Source: a virus. Taken from it: a stretch of DNA of 51,303 nucleotides. The notes beneath the pieces were generated by a model. That model was not told where the DNA came from. It saw nothing but the letters and a program-made list of their open reading frames with translations, and ran no database searches. The position numbers and the translations under genes are program-made. The DNA lies in the IMG/VR virus record IMGVR_UViG_3300006790_000023, positions 1 through 51,303 of that record; one strand, 5' to 3'. Positions 15,647-24,589 of the stretch are shown here, piece after piece. How positions within the stretch are numbered: position 1 is the stretch's first letter; each line of letters starts with the position of its first letter.

Positions 15647-15666
15647 CTTATAATTTTAATTATAAG
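15647..15666. promoter_or_regulatory. Perfect 9-bp palindrome containing TATAAT, upstream of the fibre gene
   Basis: CTTATAATT, two T bases, AATTATAAG: a perfect inverted repeat lying 16 bases before the fibre start at GTG 15683. It contains TATAAT on both strands, so it can be a -10 box and an operator at once. The AT-only stem makes it a poor terminator. Confidence 0.45.
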
Positions 15667-15682
15667 AAACGTGGTTGAATAG

Positions 15683-18600
15683 GTGGCTAACAGGCGCATC
15701 TCTGAGCTGCCAGCTATTACAGCTGGCAATATAAACGATGAAGACCTATTGGCAATTGTTGATGTTGCCGAGGTTGATCCCGGCTTAAAAAATAAAAAAC
15801 TTACTTTTGCAACAACCAAAGAATACTTTAACGGTTATTATCTTGAACTGACGGGCGGCACCGTCGCCGGATCATTGGTTGTTGCTAACAACCTAGACGT
15901 TTCAGGCTCCTTTACTCTTGGCTCTCTTAACATTACGGGAGTCAGTACTTTTGGTTCGCTTATTGTTACCGGAAACTCTTCTTTTAGTGGCAACGTAAGT
16001 GGCACAATTATTACGGGTACACAATTAAATGGTTTAAATGTTAACGGAACAACCGGAAATATTACACAGTTAACAGTCGGAACACAAACGGTAGGTACTG
16101 GTAATTTTACTCGAATCAGTGGAATTACTATTACAGGTCAAACCGGCCTTTTTAGTACGATCACCGGACAGACAATCACTGGTGCTACGGGTCTATTTAG
16201 TTCTTTAACGGGAACCAATATTACCGGTGTAAATATCGTCGGAACCACAACTGTTTCTGGAGCAAATGTTACAGGTGATGCTGGTAACTTCAATAATTTA
16301 ACTGGTGTTACTGGTATATTTACCACAACTGTTTCTGGTCAAACAGTCACAGGCAATACGGGTAAATTTAGCAATTTAACAGGTGTTTCTGGTGTTTTCA
16401 CCAACAACTTATCCGGTCAGACAATCACTGGAAACACAGGACTAATTACAAATTTAACGGGTGTTTCTGGAACATTTACGACGCGAGTTTCAGGTTTAAC
16501 AGTAACAGGTCAAACCGGTCTCTTTGCAAACATTAATGCTGGTATTGGTCGGTTTACAACGCAATTATCCGGTGCGGTTATTACGGGAGATACTGTTCAA
16601 GCAACACAACTTACCGGAGTTACTGGTATATTTACCGCAAACCTTTCTGGTACAACCGTAACGGGAAATACTGGTCTATTCACAAACCTTACAGGTGTTT
16701 CCGGAACTTTTACCAATCAGATTTCAGGACAAACCATTACAGGTATTAGTGGTTTCTTCCAAAGAGTAGAAGCACTTACAGGTGTTTTTACTGATACACT
16801 TGTTATTCCCTCGATTGCAACGACAGGAAATATTGAGGCTGCAGGTAATTTAACCATCAGTGGCAGCGGTACGATTTCTTCTGGGTTAGTTGTAAGCGGC
16901 ACTATTTCCGGCAACACGGTTACAGGGATTACTGGAGAATTTGGAAACCTGACGGGCAACGAAATCTTTGGTTTAACTTCTATATCAGGAGTCACCATTA
17001 CCGGTGCCTCAGGACTTTTTACTCGCGTACAAGCATTAACTGGGGTTTTTACAACATCGGTTAGCGGTGCGTTAATTACAGGTCAAACCTTAAACGCAAC
17101 GACTGGCACGTTTGCAACAGGAACGTTTACAAACTTATCTGGAAATGTAATCACAGGCGTTACAGGATTATTTTCAAACCTGACGGCGCTTACTGGTACT
17201 TTTACAAATCGTGTTTCAGGACAAACAATAACAGGTCAAAGTGGTTTATTTAGCAACTTAACCAGTGTTACTGGCGTATTTACTGATCGTGTTTCCGGAG
17301 CAATTGTAACGGGTGACGCAGGAAGTTTTACATCCGTAACCGGGGTAAATGGAATTTTTACAAGTCAAATATCCGGCTTAACACTTACCGGTGCCACGGG
17401 ATCTTTTACCAATGTAAACGCCATTTCTGGTGTATTTACAACACGTGTTTCAGGTCAAACCATTACAGGACAAACTGGTGTTTTCAATCGAATTACAGGC
17501 GTAACTGGTGTTTTCACAAGTGAACTATCAGGTTTTAATGTTGTAGCTGAAAACGGCACTTTTAATTATGTTACTGGAAGCACTCGTGTTGAAGGAGGCG
17601 TAGTATCTGGCGGCACGGTTACCGGAAATATTGGACGATTTACAAATTTAACAGGAATATCCGGTACATTTACAACTCGTGTTTCTGGCGCTTATATCAC
17701 TGGAACTTTAATTGAAGCAGTTACTGTAACAGCTGCAACAGGTAACTTTACCGTTGCAAACTTCACGCAAACCACAACAGGTAATATCTCCGCAAGTGGA
17801 AGCGGTTTTTTTGGATCAGGTGTTTTTACAACAGGAGTTATTTCTGGCAATACATACTATGCAAGCGGGGGAGTAATTATTGTCAGTGGACTGGGAGATA
17901 TTAAACCTTACGGTTTATATAGTTTTCCAAATGCAACTGGAATATCAGGTTATATTTTAAGTACAAATTCAGACGGAACAACAAGTTGGATAACACCACC
18001 TGTTTCTTTGACAGATGGAGACAAAGGTGACATTACAGTCAGCGGTGGCGGAACAGTTTGGACTATTGATTCAGGTGTTGTAACAACTGCGCAGCTTGGT
18101 GGAGACATTACAACAGCGGGCAAAGCATTGCTTGACGATGCTGATACAGCAGCTCAACGTTTAACACTTGGATTGGTCATCGGGACTGATGTTCAAGCAT
18201 ATGACCCAAACTTGCCGGCAGGCAATACAATCTTAGTCGACGGGGATGTGGGTGTTACTGTTCAGGGTTACGACGCTGATACAGCTAAGTATGACGACAT
18301 CACGGCAAACTTTACTGGCACACTTCAAAACGGCGGAAGCAATGTTCTTGTAGACACTGATATTGGATCAACAGTTCAAGCGTATGATGCGGATACCGCA
18401 AAGTATGACGCAACTACTGCCAACTTTACCGGCACCTTGCAAAATGGTGGGTCTAACGTTCTCGTTGACAGTGATATTGGTGTCAATGTTCAAGCATACG
18501 ACGCAGATACAGCTAAATATGATGCTGCAACAGCGAACTTTACCGGCACACTGCAGAACGGTGGATCCAATGTTCTAGTAGATACAGACATCGGATCAAC

Positions 18601-19126
18601 CGTTCAAGCATATGATGCTGATACAGCTAAGTATGACGACACAACAGCCAACTTTACTGGCACGTTGCAGAACGGTGGGTCCAATGTTCTCGTTGACAGC
18701 GACATTGGCTCAACCGTCCAGGCTTACGACGCAGATACGGCAAAACTTGATGTAGCTCAAACATTTACAGCAGTACAAACGCTGACCGATCCTGCGATCG
18801 TCGGTACGATCCTTGAGGATGTCTACACCATCAGTGATGGCGCAGCGTTTGAAGTAGATCCTGGTAATGGAAGTGTTCAGCTGATCACGCTCGGCGCCAA
18901 CCGCACACCTAAAGCAACAAACTTCGCCGCTGGTGAAGCCGTCACCATGATGATTGATGATGGCACTGCCTATACCCTGACATGGACAGATGCGACTTGG
19001 GGTACAACAGGAGTTATTTGGACTGGCGGCAGTGCGCCTACACTTGCAACAACTGGATATACGGTCGTGCAGTTTTGGAAAGTTGGAAGCCAAGTGTACG
19101 GCGCTTATGTAGGAGATGCAGCATGA
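15683..19126 (+). CDS. Tail fibre/adhesin with repeated beta-helix-like units
   Basis: 1147 residues from GTG 15683 (AGGT just upstream). The N-terminus, MANRRISELPAI then NDEDLLAIVDVAEVD and KNKKLTF, is the virion-attachment start seen on many cyanophage fibres. Residues ~60-760 are made of dozens of ~20-25 residue units of the type G-V-F-T-x-x-x-S-G-x-T-I-T-G, rich in Thr, Gly, Val and Ser, expected to fold as a trimeric beta helix. Residues ~860-1020 contain four 38-residue repeats. The C-terminal ~100 residues form a separate beta domain (TISDGAAFEVD to YGAYVGDAA). It overlaps the next gene by four bases. Host receptor binding is the likely role. Confidence 0.8.
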   Translation: MANRRISELPAITAGNINDEDLLAIVDVAEVDPGLKNKKLTFATTKEYFNGYYLELTGGTVAGSLVVANNLDVSGSFTLGSLNITGVSTFGSLIVTGNSSFSGNVSGTIITGTQLNGLNVNGTTGNITQLTVGTQTVGTGNFTRISGITITGQTGLFSTITGQTITGATGLFSSLTGTNITGVNIVGTTTVSGANVTGDAGNFNNLTGVTGIFTTTVSGQTVTGNTGKFSNLTGVSGVFTNNLSGQTITGNTGLITNLTGVSGTFTTRVSGLTVTGQTGLFANINAGIGRFTTQLSGAVITGDTVQATQLTGVTGIFTANLSGTTVTGNTGLFTNLTGVSGTFTNQISGQTITGISGFFQRVEALTGVFTDTLVIPSIATTGNIEAAGNLTISGSGTISSGLVVSGTISGNTVTGITGEFGNLTGNEIFGLTSISGVTITGASGLFTRVQALTGVFTTSVSGALITGQTLNATTGTFATGTFTNLSGNVITGVTGLFSNLTALTGTFTNRVSGQTITGQSGLFSNLTSVTGVFTDRVSGAIVTGDAGSFTSVTGVNGIFTSQISGLTLTGATGSFTNVNAISGVFTTRVSGQTITGQTGVFNRITGVTGVFTSELSGFNVVAENGTFNYVTGSTRVEGGVVSGGTVTGNIGRFTNLTGISGTFTTRVSGAYITGTLIEAVTVTAATGNFTVANFTQTTTGNISASGSGFFGSGVFTTGVISGNTYYASGGVIIVSGLGDIKPYGLYSFPNATGISGYILSTNSDGTTSWITPPVSLTDGDKGDITVSGGGTVWTIDSGVVTTAQLGGDITTAGKALLDDADTAAQRLTLGLVIGTDVQAYDPNLPAGNTILVDGDVGVTVQGYDADTAKYDDITANFTGTLQNGGSNVLVDTDIGSTVQAYDADTAKYDATTANFTGTLQNGGSNVLVDSDIGVNVQAYDADTAKYDAATANFTGTLQNGGSNVLVDTDIGSTVQAYDADTAKYDDTTANFTGTLQNGGSNVLVDSDIGSTVQAYDADTAKLDVAQTFTAVQTLTDPAIVGTILEDVYTISDGAAFEVDPGNGSVQLITLGANRTPKATNFAAGEAVTMMIDDGTAYTLTWTDATWGTTGVIWTGGSAPTLATTGYTVVQFWKVGSQVYGAYVGDAA
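18265..18735 (+). repeat. 114-bp tandem repeats inside the fibre gene
   Basis: Four copies of a 114-base (38-residue) unit with a partial fifth. Each encodes AYDADTAKYD, then TANFTGTLQNGGSNVLVD, then a D-I-G-S-T-V-Q-like end. Copies differ mainly at third codon positions, so protein sequence is kept while DNA identity is reduced. The repeats could expand or contract by recombination and so change fibre length. Confidence 0.85.
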
Positions 19127-20745
19127 GGATTCCTCTAGGACTTAGGGCAGCAGCAGGCAGCGGGGGCGGAGGCCCTGCAAATCCCTGGGACATTGGCTAC
19201 GCCTCTTTTACTGGGACACCGATAAACTGGTTTAATGTCGAAGCACAGGATAACAATATTCACGGAGTTACTTTTAAATCGGACGGGACAAAGATGTTCA
19301 CGGTAGGTATCAATAACGACAATGTGTATGAGTACACTCTATCTACAGCTTGGGTAATACGAACAGCTAGCTATGTCCAAAGTCTTGACGTTAGCGGCCA
19401 AGATGTGACACCTGTCGGATTAACTTTTAGCGCAAACGGAGATGTGCTTTACGTGGTAGGTGCCACTGGAGATAGCGTTTACCAGTACGACCTAACGACG
19501 GCTTGGGATTTATCTACCGCTAGCTATACGCAAAGTTTTTCGGTGTCAACACAAGAAAACACCCCAAACGGAGTTTTTTTCAAAACAGATGGATTAAAGA
19601 TGTTCGTCTGTGGCAACCAAAGTGACAGCGTAAATGAGTACACTTTGACTACCGCTTGGGATATTTCAACAGCCAGCTTCTCGCAGTCTTTTTCTGTATC
19701 AGCGCAACAAACAGGTGTGCAAGATTTGTTTTTCAAGAATGACGGCACAGAAATGTATATCATAGGAAACAGTGGCAATCGCATCCAACAGTACTCTTTG
19801 TCTACCGCTTGGGATATTTCAACGGCTAGCTACACAGGCTTTTTCAACATTGGAACGCAAATTGCGAACACCCTTTCTAGAGGTGTGTTTTTGAAAAGTG
19901 ACGGAACTGTAGCATATATGGCAGATGGTGAATACGATAATATCTATAGCATCGACCTGAGTACCGCCTGGAGCATTAGTACAGGTTCCTTTAATTATCC
20001 TTCGACTGACTATTTTAGCGTTGCCACAGAAGAAACTGTAGCCAATGACATTTACTTTAAGGACGACGGCACAAAAATGTATATCATTGGCGCCAATGGA
20101 GATGATGTAAATGAGTACTTATTATCTACTGCTTGGGCAATACATACTGCATCATATACGCAAAGTTTTTCGGTAACTGGACAGGATACAAATCCCACTG
20201 GTTTATTCTTCAAATCCGATGGAGCTGAAATGTTCATCTGTGGCAACCAAAGTGACAGCGTGCATCAATACACACTCTCAACTCCGTGGGATATTTCAAC
20301 TGCTAGCTTCACGCGAAGTCTTTCTGTAAGCTCACAAGAGTTAACACCACAAGCTGTCTTTTTCAAGAACGATGGAACAAAGATGTACGTTTTAGGAGCT
20401 ACTGGCGATGATGTAAATGAATACTCATTGTCTACTGCTTGGGATATTTCAACAGCCAGCTTCTCGCAGTCTTTTTCTGTATCAGCGCAAGAAACTAACC
20501 CAACAGGTTTGTTTTTTAAGAGTGACGGCACAAAGATGTATGTAACAGGGGACGTTGGAAATGACATAAACGAGTACAGCCTTTCTACTGCCTGGGATGT
20601 ATCTACGGCAAGCTATGTACAAAACAATGCATTATTGCCATTTAAGATAACGGCTCCAGAAGGCGTATTTTTTAAGCCCGATGGTGGGAAAATGTTTATT
20701 ATTGATTCAGGTGACGACGCTGTTTGGGCCTTTACCATCTCATGA
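19123..20745 (+). CDS. Propeller-like tail fibre protein with ten ~51-residue repeats
   Basis: 540 residues from ATG 19123, which overlaps the fibre stop (ATGA); an upstream open frame from 18982 is only a shadow of the fibre gene. After a Gly-rich linker come ten units of the form ASYTQSFSV, then T-G-L-F-F-K-S-D-G-T-K-M-Y, then G-x-x-x-D-x-V-x-E-Y-x-L-S-T-A-W-D. These four-stranded units are typical of beta-propeller blades (YVTN-like). Two blades share a 54-base stretch that is identical in DNA (19654-19707 and 20437-20490). As part of the fibre operon it is probably a distal receptor-binding or lectin-like subunit. Confidence 0.75.
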   Translation: MRIPLGLRAAAGSGGGGPANPWDIGYASFTGTPINWFNVEAQDNNIHGVTFKSDGTKMFTVGINNDNVYEYTLSTAWVIRTASYVQSLDVSGQDVTPVGLTFSANGDVLYVVGATGDSVYQYDLTTAWDLSTASYTQSFSVSTQENTPNGVFFKTDGLKMFVCGNQSDSVNEYTLTTAWDISTASFSQSFSVSAQQTGVQDLFFKNDGTEMYIIGNSGNRIQQYSLSTAWDISTASYTGFFNIGTQIANTLSRGVFLKSDGTVAYMADGEYDNIYSIDLSTAWSISTGSFNYPSTDYFSVATEETVANDIYFKDDGTKMYIIGANGDDVNEYLLSTAWAIHTASYTQSFSVTGQDTNPTGLFFKSDGAEMFICGNQSDSVHQYTLSTPWDISTASFTRSLSVSSQELTPQAVFFKNDGTKMYVLGATGDDVNEYSLSTAWDISTASFSQSFSVSAQETNPTGLFFKSDGTKMYVTGDVGNDINEYSLSTAWDVSTASYVQNNALLPFKITAPEGVFFKPDGGKMFIIDSGDDAVWAFTIS

Positions 20746-21188
20746 CTATGTACGTAAAGCTCTTCAACGGCCAAGCTGGCAAGTTTCCTTACACGCTTGC
20801 TGATCTTCGCGCCGAAAACCCTGGGACTTCATTCCCAGACTCAATTCCTGTCGCAACTCTTGCATCGTTTGATGTTTTTGAAGTAACGCCGACGCCAGCA
20901 CCTGCTTTTGATAGCCGCACGCACGCAGTAAAGATGCGGGCGGAAAAGGTCAATGGGACATGGTTGCAGGCATGGACAGTTAATGAACTCCCAGAACAGC
21001 AAGCTGCCACCAATGTGCGTGCTCAACGCAATCAACTGCTTAGTAACTGTGATTGGACCCAGCTTGCAGACAGCCCTCTAGATGCAGACGCCAAACTTGC
21101 TTGGGCGTTGTACCGAGAAACACTACGCATGATTCCACAACAATCTGGATTTCCCTGGAACGTACAGTGGCCACCTGAACCGCAGTAA
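20742..21188 (+). CDS. Tail fibre assembly protein-like
   Basis: 148 residues from ATG 20742, overlapping the previous stop by four bases. The C-terminal ~60 residues, RAQRNQLLSNCDWTQLADSP followed by LAWALYRETLRMIPQQ and FPWNVQWP, match the conserved end of caudoviral tail fibre assembly proteins and chaperones. The N-terminal part is a small beta domain. Such proteins help fibre trimerisation, in agreement with its place right after two fibre genes. Confidence 0.75.
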   Translation: MTMYVKLFNGQAGKFPYTLADLRAENPGTSFPDSIPVATLASFDVFEVTPTPAPAFDSRTHAVKMRAEKVNGTWLQAWTVNELPEQQAATNVRAQRNQLLSNCDWTQLADSPLDADAKLAWALYRETLRMIPQQSGFPWNVQWPPEPQ

Positions 21189-21251
21189 TCGTACGTATCT
21201 AATCAGGCAAATAAAGTTGACTTAAAGTAAATCAATACGAACACAAATAAA

Positions 21252-22259
21252 ATGACAATAAAACTTACAGATGCTGCAGAGTTTTTTAAAAAAGAAAAGC
21301 ATCAAATTGAAGCCTGGAACTGGTTGCAGGGAAGAATTTCCCCAGGTGTTATTGATGAGTTTGCCATTCGTTATAGAGCAAAGAAAACAACACAAGACTT
21401 GAATACATGGGACGGAGTATATGAAGTTGCTAAAAAAGCAGGTAGTTTATTCCCCGAATGTGTTTGCGCTCAATGGGCGCTTGAATCTGGCTGGGGAAAA
21501 CATTTCTCTGGTACTTGGAATGCATTTGGACTAAAAGGATCGGGAACTAGTGTTGACACACAAGAATTTATAAACGGAAAATGGGTGACCATTAAAGCAG
21601 GGTTTATTGATTTTCCTGATTTAAGCACTTGCATATATTATCTGGTAGATCGCTGGTATAAAGATTTTGGTAAATTTAAGGGCGTAAACAGAGCGAGTAG
21701 CAGAAATGATTGCGCTCGTTTACTTGTAAAAGAAGGATACGCCACAGATCCCGACTATAGTACAAAATTAATACAGATAATGGATCGCCAACTTCAAACA
21801 ATTGGCGAGAAGAAAGATGAGGAAAACCCACATAACAACAGTTTCTCCCCGTGGAGCCCATTTAACTATAAAGTTACTCCGCACATTGCATATGGGGAAT
21901 TGACTTTAAATCAAGAAGCAAGGCGTTTTACCAAACAGTATCAGTGCGATACCGCAAAAGAAATTTGTTTTTTCCTAGAGAAAGCAAGAAAAGCATTTGG
22001 CGATAAACCTATTATTATCACAAGCGCATCAAGACCTGAACCTATTAATCGCCAAGTTGGAGGAGCAAAGAACAGTGAGCACACATACAACGCACCGTTT
22101 AAAGGAGCAGTTGATTTTTATTTGGAAGGGGTGGATATTTACAAAGTTCAGTCTTGGTGTGACAAAAACTGGCCCTATAGCTTAGGCTATGGTGCGTCAA
22201 AAGGATTTGTCCATGTTGGGATTCGAGAAGGAAAACCGCGCGTCCGCTGGGATTACTGA
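21252..22259 (+). CDS. Two-domain endolysin: glucosaminidase plus M15 peptidase
   Basis: 335 residues from ATG 21252. Residues ~60-185 look like a GH73 N-acetylglucosaminidase (FlgJ-like): CAQWALESGWGKHFSGTWNAFG contains the catalytic Glu, followed by F-x-D and YLVDRWY segments. Residues ~215-335 look like an M15 D,D-peptidase: ITSASRPEPINRQVGGAKNS, EHTYNAPFKGAVDFYLEG and FVHVGIRE carry the His, Asp and His zinc ligands. The enzyme would cut both glycan and peptide bonds of peptidoglycan. It lacks a signal peptide. It is downstream of the fibre genes and is the best candidate for the lysis enzyme. Confidence 0.8.
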   Translation: MTIKLTDAAEFFKKEKHQIEAWNWLQGRISPGVIDEFAIRYRAKKTTQDLNTWDGVYEVAKKAGSLFPECVCAQWALESGWGKHFSGTWNAFGLKGSGTSVDTQEFINGKWVTIKAGFIDFPDLSTCIYYLVDRWYKDFGKFKGVNRASSRNDCARLLVKEGYATDPDYSTKLIQIMDRQLQTIGEKKDEENPHNNSFSPWSPFNYKVTPHIAYGELTLNQEARRFTKQYQCDTAKEICFFLEKARKAFGDKPIIITSASRPEPINRQVGGAKNSEHTYNAPFKGAVDFYLEGVDIYKVQSWCDKNWPYSLGYGASKGFVHVGIREGKPRVRWDY

Positions 22260-22260
22260 G

Positions 22261-22422
22261 GTGAAAAAATACAAAGATCCACACATACGTGTAAATATTT
22301 GCTGGGAAGTTGGGAAAGAAAAAAAATGCGTAACACTTCCAAAAGCAGAAGCGTACGCAACAAGAGATTGGGTTGAAAAAAGGGGAGGAGTCTGTTTTTG
22401 GTTTCAGCCCCTTCCAGATTAA
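22261..22422 (+). CDS. Small hypothetical protein after the endolysin
   Basis: 53 residues from GTG 22261, one base after the endolysin stop, with GAGG overlapping the stop codon. The product (PHIRVNICWEVGKEKKCVTL, ending GGVCFWFQPLPD) has three Cys and is basic. The tight spacing supports translation with the endolysin. A longer frame from 22189 would lie inside the endolysin gene and is less likely. Function unknown. Confidence 0.5.
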   Translation: MKKYKDPHIRVNICWEVGKEKKCVTLPKAEAYATRDWVEKRGGVCFWFQPLPD

Positions 22423-22587
22423 TCAGCGTTGTTTTGCACGCCCAATAACAAGGGCTGCAATTTCAATCAATTTGTACAGCTTACCAACAAGCTTATCATC
22501 TGCTGGCGTAGGAGTAAGTGCCACAATGGCGGAAGCAGCCGCATGAATAGCAAGCGCAACTTCTAAATACTGATTAAGATGGTCCAT
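22423..22587 (-). CDS. Small membrane-associated protein (holin candidate)
   Basis: 54 residues from ATG 22587 to TCA 22423, abutting tail to tail with the small gene after the endolysin. Residues ~8-26 (LEVALAIHAAASAIVALTP) and ~40-50 (LIEIAALVIG) are hydrophobic, separated by a conserved-looking TPTPADDKLVGK turn; the end is basic. Small phage proteins of this pattern are widespread and unassigned. The size and two hydrophobic helices next to an endolysin make a holin possible, but it is on the opposite strand. Confidence 0.6.
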   Translation of the reverse strand: MDHLNQYLEVALAIHAAASAIVALTPTPADDKLVGKLYKLIEIAALVIGRAKQR

Positions 22588-23092
22588 GACTCTCCAGGAG
22601 TTTCTTGTATTCTACCGCTGGATCTTTAAAGTAGTAAAATGAATCGGCAGAAACTATATATTGCCAATCTTTCATTCCCTTTTTTTCAAACCATTTCAAA
22701 TAAACACGTCTTTGTTTATCTTTTTCTATAGCATCAAACCAAAACCATAAACCGTCATACCAAGGAATGTGTTCTTGAAAATCTTTCAACTTGGTAAAGG
22801 CCCAGGTCAGCGGTTTTGTTCCAGAGTGACCCGACATTGTATGTTTTAATTTGCGAGATCGTTTTGTATTACGACTATGCAACCAGTCGCTCAACTGTCG
22901 ACGCGATTTACTGACACCTAAAACAACAAGCCATACACACGTACTCCCAACATAAACCCAGGGTTTTGCAGTAACCGCAACCCATTCCTTGTTTCGTGTT
23001 TTTAAAATAAAACGTTTAATGCGACGTTTTGGCCTATACGTCATAGATTTTACAAGCGTTTGCGCTTGGGTTATTTTTGCAATATAGCCCAA
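22574..23092 (-). CDS. Hypothetical basic protein
   Basis: 172 residues from TTG 23092; ATG 23044 would give 156. The N-terminal third is very basic (TYRPKRRIKRFILKTRNK) with one hydrophobic segment (WVYVGSTCVWLVVLGV). The C-terminal half is aromatic (YDGLWFWFDAIEKDKQRRVY). It overlaps the next small membrane gene by 14 bases. I do not recognise it; a membrane-anchored nucleic-acid-binding protein is only a guess. Confidence 0.5.
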   Translation of the reverse strand: MGYIAKITQAQTLVKSMTYRPKRRIKRFILKTRNKEWVAVTAKPWVYVGSTCVWLVVLGVSKSRRQLSDWLHSRNTKRSRKLKHTMSGHSGTKPLTWAFTKLKDFQEHIPWYDGLWFWFDAIEKDKQRRVYLKWFEKKGMKDWQYIVSADSFYYFKDPAVEYKKLLESHGPS

Positions 23093-23158
23093 ACGATTGC
23101 TGCGTAGTGTTCGATTTTGTTTTACGACTTAAAAAAGATTTTAAAAGAAAAAGAAAAT

Positions 23159-23902
23159 TCATGGCTGTGTTGTTAAAGGAACTAAGACAGCTGGAAAACG
23201 CTGATCTTGTGGGTGTTCACGTTCCCATGCCGTCACCCATTCAGATAAAGAATGAGAGTGAAGATCATTAGAAGCAAAATTTTCTGTTACATCTGCAACG
23301 ATAAAACTTGGATCAGTATTTTCATACAATAAATACGAATAATCTTCTGTCAACAAATTAAAGTCAGTAGTTGGAAACTCAATGACTACAGCAACTTCAT
23401 AATCAAGAGGTTCATTGCGAGTTGTGGAAACACATAAAAGATATGAACCCGTATCCAATGGGAAATAAAGATTGTTACCCAAATCAACTCGATTTGGATC
23501 AAAATTATTGTAAAAGTTAGAGCCAGCACTCATGACGTGCCCCGTATATGGGTTGTATGGAGTACCGTCAATTGTAGAAACAAGACTGTCCGCATCAAAA
23601 ATTGCGCGTTCTTGAATTGGATTCAAATTCAAATCATAAGTAGATACTTGAATATATTGAGGTCGTATACCACCTTTTGCAACAATAATCCAAGCAGGAG
23701 AAGTGATGTTGAATTGAAACCAATGATTGTAAGAACCGCCGCCAAAACCACCATTGGAATTAAAACGAGTATCAGCCCTTCCGACGATTTGGTTTTTAGG
23801 TCCCAAAGCACCTTTTAAATAACGTATAGAAAGCTGAGAAAAAGTACCAACAACGAGGGGACTGTCTTGTGTTCTTTGTCTTTGTGATTGAGAAACACGC
23901 AT
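23159..23902 (-). CDS. Hypothetical beta-rich protein, probably virion-associated
   Basis: 247 residues. After a basic Ser/Gln/Arg start the sequence is beta-rich with many Asn, Tyr and Asp (FNSNGGFGGGSYNHWFQFN, GSYLLCVSTT, YEVAVVIEF). Two or three strand blocks suggest a jelly-roll or carbohydrate-binding type domain, which in phages is usual for tail or decoration proteins. There is no signal peptide or active-site motif. It is alone between two AT-rich spacers, with the HNH genes upstream. Confidence 0.55.
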   Translation of the reverse strand: MRVSQSQRQRTQDSPLVVGTFSQLSIRYLKGALGPKNQIVGRADTRFNSNGGFGGGSYNHWFQFNITSPAWIIVAKGGIRPQYIQVSTYDLNLNPIQERAIFDADSLVSTIDGTPYNPYTGHVMSAGSNFYNNFDPNRVDLGNNLYFPLDTGSYLLCVSTTRNEPLDYEVAVVIEFPTTDFNLLTEDYSYLLYENTDPSFIVADVTENFASNDLHSHSLSEWVTAWEREHPQDQRFPAVLVPLTTQP

Positions 23903-23925
23903 TATCTTGACTTTTATTTAGTATT

Positions 23926-24588
23926 TTACTCCGTCGTTTCTTTGTGTTGTAAAGGATGTGAAATTGTCTTTTTGAAGTCTCTTTCAGTAAGAACTACATT
24001 ATCTTTATTAGATCCATAAACCATCAGTTTCTCGGCAACAAATGTTGTTTCAAATGGAGAAATTGTATTTGGTGGAAACAGGCGATTCCAGCTGGAAATA
24101 AGATGTAAAGGATTGCAGCACAAAGGGTTTCCGCAAAGCCTGGTAACCACCATCGAGCCGATGTCACCCCAAGCGCATTGATAAACTGCTTTATGTGCAG
24201 TAACGTTTTCAGCTTTTTGATGACTATAAGAAGAGCGATAAGAAGGGAAGCAAACGCGTCGAGGAGAATAACGACTGCTGTGTTTTAATGGCCAACAATC
24301 ATCAACGTCTTTAATGTCAATTTTTGCCCAGAGTTTTTGGTATTTAATTTTATATTCAACATTTAAATAATTTAAATCAAATCCACAGACATTAGACAGA
24401 ATTTTCTTAACGCAAAAGTAGCACCAGTGGTTTTTTGAATCCCGGATGTGATGGTTGTGGGGACAAACAAAACCCCTGTAATAACCATGGTTTTCAAGTT
24501 CTGTATCACTAAGTTGCTCAATGTTTTTTATATATCTAAATCCCGTTTCCTCTAGAGATTGTTTGATGTTTCTGTAGATGTTTGCCAT
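23926..24588 (-). CDS. HNH-type endonuclease with zinc-binding Cys clusters
   Basis: 220 residues. CPHNHHIRDSKNHWCYFCVKK gives a first Cys/His cluster. Residues ~95-165 carry the layout D-D-C-W-P-L, then THAHK-like ENVTAHKAVYQ, then VVTRLCGNPLCCNPLHLI. The last piece is the typical R-x-C-x-N-P-x-C-x-N-P-x-H-L zinc/HNH core of phage homing endonucleases. The first cluster may help DNA recognition. The gene is one base away from a second HNH gene, so the two form a mobile-nuclease pair. Confidence 0.7.
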   Translation of the reverse strand: MANIYRNIKQSLEETGFRYIKNIEQLSDTELENHGYYRGFVCPHNHHIRDSKNHWCYFCVKKILSNVCGFDLNYLNVEYKIKYQKLWAKIDIKDVDDCWPLKHSSRYSPRRVCFPSYRSSYSHQKAENVTAHKAVYQCAWGDIGSMVVTRLCGNPLCCNPLHLISSWNRLFPPNTISPFETTFVAEKLMVYGSNKDNVVLTERDFKKTISHPLQHKETTE

Positions 24589-24589
24589 G

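Noticed and set aside
18982-19122. N-terminal extension of the propeller-like protein
   Set aside because: These codons are another frame of the fibre gene end; the ATGA overlap at 19123 gives a normal start.
23904-23921. CTAAATA sequence (minus strand) upstream of 23902, similar to a T4-like late promoter box
   Set aside because: Only one well-placed copy was seen, and such AT-rich heptamers occur by chance in this sequence.
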